Source: Azospirillum brasilense (GTDB taxonomy: Bacteria; Pseudomonadota; Alphaproteobacteria; Azospirillales; Azospirillaceae). Taken from it: a stretch of 64,000 nucleotides of DNA. The translations under genes were made by a program, and so were the position numbers. Each line of letters starts with the position of its first letter. Within the stretch, counting starts at the first letter, position 1. The stretch spans positions 434,001 through 498,000 of the forward strand of contig NZ_CP059451.1 in NCBI RefSeq assembly GCF_022023855.1. The letters run 5' to 3'. The notes beneath the pieces are model-generated. The model made no database searches. It saw only the letters and a program-made list of their open reading frames with translations, and was not told the origin of the DNA. Shown piece by piece: positions 59,355 to 64,000 of this stretch.

Positions 59355-59385
59355 ATCCTGGACCCTGGAGTCACTACAGGGTCAA
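59355..59385 (-). promoter_or_regulatory. MerR-family-type promoter/operator for the P-type ATPase
   Basis: On the minus strand TTGACC (59385-59380) and CAGGAT (59360-59355) are separated by 19 bases. Between them lies a dyad, ACCCTG (59362-59367) with CAGGGT (59377-59382) on the plus strand. The overlong spacer with a central dyad is diagnostic of promoters activated by MerR-family sensors such as ZntR, CadR or PbrR. No merR-type gene is in the window, so the activator must be encoded elsewhere. Confidence 0.8.
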
Positions 59386-59478
59386 GAGAGTTTTTTCTTG
59401 GTGGGGACGGCGCCGGGATCGTCCGCATGTTGACGGAGGGAGTCTTCCTCCGCCGCCACGGCGCCATGACGGCGGACG

Positions 59479-62400
59479 CTACCGTGGCGGTGGTTGCGAT
59501 CGCTTCCTGCGGTTCAGCTCCTCGCGGAAGACCGTCGCCAGATCCTCGATCCGGTAGGGCTTGGACAACACCGGCAGGCCCTCCAGCCCGGCTTGGTTCT
59601 CGCTGTAGCCGGTGGTCAGAACCACCGCCAAGTCGGGCAGCAGGGTGCGCGCCGCCCGTGCCAAGGCGATGCCGTCGACCTCGCCCGGCATCACCACGTC
59701 GCTGAACAGCAGATCCGTCTCCTCCCCCGTCTGCAAGCGGCGCAAGGCCTCCTCCCCGTTGGCGGCCCGCGTGACCCGATAGCCCAGATTCTCCAGCGCG
59801 GCCGTGATGACCGGAGCCACCACGGGATCGTCCTCGACCAGCAGGACGCGGCCGCCGCCGCCGTCCACCACGGACCGCCCTATGGTCCTATCCTCCGCCT
59901 GAACCGCCTCGGCGCGCGGCAGCAGCAAGGCCACCGTGGTGCCCTTTCCCACTGCGCTCTCCACCGTGGCGGTCCCGCCCGACTGCCGGCAGAAGCCGTA
60001 GACCTGGGCCAGACCGAGCCCGGTGCCCTGGCCCACTGCCTTGGTCGTGAAGAAGGGCTCGAACACGCGCCCGAGCGACTCTGGCGCGATGCCATGGCCG
60101 CTGTCCTGGACCCATACCCGCACAAAGTCCCCATGCAGGCCATGCTCGCCCGAGAGCGGGAGGTTGCCGGCGCCGATCACCACCCGTCCGGCCGCCGGAA
60201 CGGCGTCGCGCGAGTTGGTCGCGAGGTTCAGCACCGCCAGCTCGAACTGCACCGGGTCGGCCATGGCCGGCCACAGCCCGTCCTCCAGGTCGAATTCCAG
60301 CTGGATGTCGGCGCGCAGCGCGCGGTCCAGGAAAACGCGCATGCCGAGCAGCCTATCGCGCACGTCGAAGGCTTCCGGCTGCAGGCTCTGACGGCGCGAG
60401 AAGGCCATCAGCTGGCGGATCAGGCTGGCTCCACGGTCGACCGCCTGCCGGCCGGCGTCGAGGATCTTCCGGACCCCGGCGACCTCGCCGGCGCGCCGCT
60501 CGATCAGGTGGAGGCAGCCCGACATCGCCTGCAGCAGATTGTTGAAATCGTGCGCCATGCCGCCGGTCAATTGTCCGACCGCTTCCATCTTCTGCGACTG
60601 GTGAAGCTGCTCCTCGACACGGCGCTGTTCGGTCACGTCGCGTCCCGTCGCCGAAAAGCCACCTTCCAGCGCCGCCACCGACCAGTCGATCAGCCGCTCG
60701 GCGCCGTCCGCGGCGCGCATCCGCACTTCGACGTTCGTGACGGTCTCGCCGATGCCCATCGTCGCGTGCACGCGCTGGAACACGCCGTGGTCGTCGGGAT
60801 GGACGAAGTCGGTGAGGGGGACACGGGCGGTCATGCCCTCGGGATGGCCGAAGGCCCGGTTCCAGGCCGGGTTGGTCAGCGTGACGCATCCCGTTCGATC
60901 GGTGATCACGATGAGATCGCGGGAGCTGTGCCACAGCTGGTCGCGTTCGGCGATGGCGGCATCGATGCGCTGTTCCAGCGTGTCGTTCAGCCGCCGCAGC
61001 GCCTGGGCGGCCTCGGCCTTGCTCATCGCGGCCCAGGTGCGGTCCGTCACCCCCCGGACGAAGGCGATCTCCTCCTCGCTCCACACGCGCGGCGAATCGT
61101 GATGGAGGAAGAAGACGCCCGTCAGCCCGCCTTCTTCCATCAGCGGCACGTTCAGCAGGGCGCGGACGCCAAGCGCCAGAAAGGTACCGCAATCGCCGGC
61201 GGTGCGCGGATCACCGGTGATGTCGGCGATGGCGACGACCTCTCCACGCTTCAAATCCTCGATGTAGGAGCCGTAATCGGCGAAGCGATGGCGGCCGGCT
61301 GCGCTCACGACCTCCGGAGAGCGGCACCAGTCGCGCTCGACCGTGAGTGCGGAACGGGACGGGTCGGTGGTCCCATAGCCGGTGCGCAGCAACTCCATCG
61401 TCCGACCGGCGATTTCGGCGGCGGCGGCGGCGATGCCGGCCGACTCGTCGAGCAGACGCAGGCGGTCGCCGAGTTGGAGAAGAGCGGCCTGATAACGCTC
61501 GTTGATCTTGCGCCTGTGGATGTTCAACAGGACTCCGGGAAAGCGCAGGGGGCGACCGGCGTCGTCCTGGGTGACGTGACCGTTGGCCTCGATCCATCGA
61601 TAGCCGCCGTCGAACTGGCGCACGCGGTATTCCGCGCTGTAGGGCCCTCCGTCGCGCAGCGCCCGGGCGATCAGCGCCTGGACCCGGGGTTCGTCGTCGG
61701 GATGGATCGACCGAACGACGTCGGCGAGCCGCAAGCCGCGCTCCATCGCCGCCGGATCGAGGGAGAAGGTGCGGGCGAAGCGGACGTCGCCGGTGAAACG
61801 ATCCTCCACCAGATCCCACACCCAGGTGCCGAGGACCGCGTCGGCGTCGAGAGCGAGCCGGATGCGCTCGTCGGCTCGCCGCCTCGCCTCCTCCGCCCGT
61901 TTGCGTTCGGTGATGTCCATGACCTGGACATAGATGCCGTCGACGGCGCCGTCGGCGGTGCGCCGCGGCAGGTAATGGATGTGGCAGTCCCGCCGCTCCC
62001 CGTCCCGGTTCGGCAAAAAGCCCTCATACTCGACCACCTCGCCGCCGAACGCGCGTTCCATCTGGGCGAAGCGGGCCTGATAGGCGGCCTCGCCGATCAG
62101 ATCGCGCGCGTGCATGCCGATCAACCGCTCGCGCGACACGCCGAACCACGCCTCGTAGAAGCGGTTGGCGAAGCGATAGCGGTGGTCGGGTCCGACGATG
62201 GCAACCAGAAGGGGCAGGGCGTCGGCGAGCAGGCGCAATTCGGTGGCCGCCGCGCTGGCCGCATCCTCGGCCAACCGCTGGCCGGTGCGGTCACGGAACA
62301 CCTTCACATAGCCGATGTGCTCGCCCCGGGTGTTGAGCAGGGGCGTCATCTCTCCCTGGGCGAAGAAGCGGCCGCCCTTGCGCGTGTGCCATCGCTCGTC

Positions 62401-62760
62401 GGTGGCGTGGCCGTGGGTGCGCGCCAAGGTCATTTCGCGTTCGGGCTGGCCGGCGGCCCGGTCCTCGGCGGTGAAGAAGAGCGTGCCGGCGTCCTGGCCG
62501 AGCGCCTCCTCCGCGCTCCAGCCCAGATTGTTGGCCGCACCGGGATTCCAGCCGGTGATGCGGCCCTCCAGATCGGTCGTGACGATGGCATGCTCGCTGG
62601 CGCTCTGCACGACGGCGAGCGCCTGATCCGCTTCGAATGGCGCGGGAACGCCGGGGGACAGCCCCAGCCGCGCACGCAGCGTCGCGGCTTCGGCCTGCAA
62701 GCGCCCGATGTCCGCCTCGATGGCTCTCAGGGCTTCGATGCCCGCCGCCCGATCCGTCAC
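59479..62760 (-). CDS. Hybrid sensor histidine kinase with multiple PAS, GAF and receiver domains
   Basis: The roughly 1090-residue soluble protein has, in order: PAS (DLEGRITGWNPGAANNLGWSAEE), PAS (GPDHRYRFANRFYEAWFG), a PAS_3-type fold (DGGYRWIEANGHV), GAF (about 440-590), PAS (DRTGCVTLTNPAWNRAFG), HisKA with GGMAHDFNNLLQ, HATPase (NLATNSRDA, GTGLGLAQVYGF) and a C-terminal receiver with VLLVEDD, phospho-acceptor in LLFSDVVMP and VLSKPY. GTG 62760 has AAGGGG seven bases upstream; ATG 62778 and GTG 62796 are alternatives. It senses cytoplasmic signals; the receiver makes it part of a phosphorelay or self-inhibited. Confidence 0.92.
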   Translation of the reverse strand: MTDRAAGIEALRAIEADIGRLQAEAATLRARLGLSPGVPAPFEADQALAVVQSASEHAIVTTDLEGRITGWNPGAANNLGWSAEEALGQDAGTLFFTAEDRAAGQPEREMTLARTHGHATDERWHTRKGGRFFAQGEMTPLLNTRGEHIGYVKVFRDRTGQRLAEDAASAAATELRLLADALPLLVAIVGPDHRYRFANRFYEAWFGVSRERLIGMHARDLIGEAAYQARFAQMERAFGGEVVEYEGFLPNRDGERRDCHIHYLPRRTADGAVDGIYVQVMDITERKRAEEARRRADERIRLALDADAVLGTWVWDLVEDRFTGDVRFARTFSLDPAAMERGLRLADVVRSIHPDDEPRVQALIARALRDGGPYSAEYRVRQFDGGYRWIEANGHVTQDDAGRPLRFPGVLLNIHRRKINERYQAALLQLGDRLRLLDESAGIAAAAAEIAGRTMELLRTGYGTTDPSRSALTVERDWCRSPEVVSAAGRHRFADYGSYIEDLKRGEVVAIADITGDPRTAGDCGTFLALGVRALLNVPLMEEGGLTGVFFLHHDSPRVWSEEEIAFVRGVTDRTWAAMSKAEAAQALRRLNDTLEQRIDAAIAERDQLWHSSRDLIVITDRTGCVTLTNPAWNRAFGHPEGMTARVPLTDFVHPDDHGVFQRVHATMGIGETVTNVEVRMRAADGAERLIDWSVAALEGGFSATGRDVTEQRRVEEQLHQSQKMEAVGQLTGGMAHDFNNLLQAMSGCLHLIERRAGEVAGVRKILDAGRQAVDRGASLIRQLMAFSRRQSLQPEAFDVRDRLLGMRVFLDRALRADIQLEFDLEDGLWPAMADPVQFELAVLNLATNSRDAVPAAGRVVIGAGNLPLSGEHGLHGDFVRVWVQDSGHGIAPESLGRVFEPFFTTKAVGQGTGLGLAQVYGFCRQSGGTATVESAVGKGTTVALLLPRAEAVQAEDRTIGRSVVDGGGGRVLLVEDDPVVAPVITAALENLGYRVTRAANGEEALRRLQTGEETDLLFSDVVMPGEVDGIALARAARTLLPDLAVVLTTGYSENQAGLEGLPVLSKPYRIEDLATVFREELNRRKRSQPPPR

Positions 62761-62988
62761 GCACTCGCCCCTTATCATTCCATCGATGCACGGCACGGCT
62801 CCGGAGCATCCGGAACCGGCCGCGACGAGCCTGCCTCAACCAAACCAGCCAGAGAAAAAGTCGGCGCGGTTCATACCATGGAATTCCGGATGGGGAGAAT
62901 GCCAGGCCTTGCTGGACACCACCGGAGCGTCCATTTCGCAAGTGCGAGACGCTGAAGAACGCAAACAGCCAACGGGAGGGTGATGCTG

Positions 62989-64000
62989 ATGTCTCGATCC
63001 GCGGTTTCCGGCCCAGAACCGAGCGCCGTCAAGGCGCCGCCATCCCGCCGCCGCCAGGAAGGGCCCCGGATCGTGCTCGTCCTGGGCGGAGGCAACGCGC
63101 TTGGCGCCTACCACGCCGGAGCCTACGAGCAGCTGCACAGCCGTGGCGTCCAGCCGGACTGGATCATCGGCGCCTCCATCGGCGCGATCATCGGAGCGAT
63201 CCTGGCCGGGAATCCCCCCGGGCGACGCCTCGAACGCCTTCGCCAGTTCTGGCGGGAGGCGACCCTCCACACCTCCGGGCTGCTGCCCCACAGCCATGCG
63301 AAGGCCCGGCAAGTCTACAACGGCGCCCATGCCGTCATGGCCACGCTCTTCGGACGGCCCAGCATCTTCCGGCACCGCTTCCCCGGCTTGTGGTCGGTGC
63401 TCCCCTGGGTGCCCAACGACGTGGCGCTCTACGATCAGTCCCCGTTGCGGGACACCCTTGAGCGCCTGATCGACTTCGACCTGCTCAACCGCGCCGAGGT
63501 CCGCTTTTCCGCCGGCTGCATCGACATCGAAACCGGAGACGAGGTTTATTTCGACAGCAACCGGGACGAGATCCGGCCCGAACACATCATGGCGAGCGCC
63601 GCCATCACCCCGGCCTTTTCGCCGGTGGAGATCGATGGCCGCCTGTTCTGCGACCCCGGCTACACCAACAATCTGCCGCTCGACCTGCCCTTTATGGAGC
63701 CGCTCGACCGGGACATCCTCTGCTTCGCTGTCGAGCTTTTCAGCTTGCGCAGCGCCCGACCGGCCTCGCTGGACGCCGTTCTGGAGCGCACCAACGACCT
63801 GCTGTTCGCCAGCCACGCCCGCCGGAGCGTGCAGGCGCTGCAGCGGGAGTTCGCCTTGCGCGAGAGGATCGAGCCGGAGGGAGCGACCGCCACGCTGATC
63901 CACATGGCCTATCAGGCGGCGAGCCACGAGCTTGCGGCCAAGGGATTCGACTTCTCGCCATCGTCCATCGCGGACCGCTGGGCCGCTGGCCGGCGGGATA
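62989..64000 (+). CDS. Patatin-like phospholipase, incomplete at the right edge
   Basis: The frame is open from ATG 62989 (GGGAGGG nine bases upstream) to the window end without a stop, so the C-terminus is missing. Patatin motifs are clear: the oxyanion loop VLGGGNALGAYHAGAYE near residue 32, nucleophile Ser63 in IGASIGAIIGA and Asp in LFCDPGYTNNLPL. The family consists of serine lipid acyl hydrolases. It is divergent from the hybrid kinase and is a different subfamily from the patatin at 37093-38376. Confidence 0.88.
   Translation, partial: MSRSAVSGPEPSAVKAPPSRRRQEGPRIVLVLGGGNALGAYHAGAYEQLHSRGVQPDWIIGASIGAIIGAILAGNPPGRRLERLRQFWREATLHTSGLLPHSHAKARQVYNGAHAVMATLFGRPSIFRHRFPGLWSVLPWVPNDVALYDQSPLRDTLERLIDFDLLNRAEVRFSAGCIDIETGDEVYFDSNRDEIRPEHIMASAAITPAFSPVEIDGRLFCDPGYTNNLPLDLPFMEPLDRDILCFAVELFSLRSARPASLDAVLERTNDLLFASHARRSVQALQREFALRERIEPEGATATLIHMAYQAASHELAAKGFDFSPSSIADRWAAGRRD

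Noticed and set aside
59494-62955. A very long plus-strand open frame opposite the hybrid kinase
   Set aside because: It is an antisense shadow of high-GC coding DNA. Its translation is rich in H, G, Q and R with no domain features, while the minus strand encodes clear PAS, HisKA and receiver motifs.
1-64000. CRISPR arrays, tRNA or rRNA genes
   Set aside because: No regularly spaced repeat series, cloverleaf-type sequence or rRNA signature was noticed on reading the window. A dedicated tRNA or ncRNA search could still find something short.

Overview
The window is high-GC DNA with dense gene packing, many response regulators and HisKA_2-type kinases, two tripartite/ABC catabolic loci and abundant insertion-sequence debris. 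Together these suggest a large-genome, metabolically versatile soil or plant-associated alphaproteobacterium; an Azospirillum-like replicon is my best guess. This is inference from gene style only, since there is no rRNA or housekeeping marker here.

Region 1 (1-11115) is a catabolic island. A minus-strand run of nine genes encodes an AS-family amidase, an RraA-like aldolase, an atypical SDR, an aspartate-dehydrogenase-like enzyme, a polysaccharide-deacetylase/allantoinase-like hydrolase and a ribose-type ABC transporter (binding protein, two permeases, double ATPase). A RidA protein lies downstream and a GcvA-like LysR regulator is divergent. The enzyme set fits uptake and dismantling of a nitrogen-containing compound.

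Region 2 (11116-13147) is an IS graveyard: a frameshifted IS1595/ISXO2 transposase, a stranded C-terminal half of an LD-carboxypeptidase gene and half of an IS3-family transposase. Region 3 (13151-16837) holds a KaiC-like double ATPase with a CheY-like regulator, a LOV-like histidine kinase that lacks the photoactive cysteine, and a response regulator lacking its acidic pocket. Region 4 (17022-20857) is a set of small accessory genes: pentapeptide repeats, a CBS protein, a secreted triple-repeat protein and a 47-residue membrane peptide.

Region 5 (21025-24851) is a disrupted CPA2 cation/proton antiporter. It is split by an intact DDE IS with a passenger gene and truncated by an IS630 remnant, next to an outer-membrane TpsB-like remnant. 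Region 6 (25193-34580, minus) is a compact nonribosomal peptide cluster: one A-PCP-C module, an EamA exporter, a FAD oxidoreductase, a partial FAD/NAD(P)-binding-like protein, a GST, an MFS transporter and an NTF2-fold protein. Region 7 (35567-44707, plus) is a six-gene run of an alpha/beta hydrolase, a patatin, a GntP permease, an RND adaptor and pump, and a membrane protein.

A 43-bp direct repeat (42 of 43 identical), lying inside IS3 transposase fragments, bounds regions 3 to 7 (12925-12967 and 45061-45103). That 32-kb block could be a rearranged or acquired segment. Region 8 (45165-54820) has a LysR/isochorismatase-family divergent pair and an IclR-linked operon with an FAD-linked dehydrogenase, a polyamine-type ABC transporter with a fused permease and a DapA-family lyase. 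Region 9 (54826-62760, minus) is a heavy-metal block: CDF exporter, DsbA-like protein, LspA, and a Zn/Cd/Pb P-type ATPase behind a MerR-type promoter. It is followed by a hybrid histidine kinase, and a partial patatin gene runs off the right edge.
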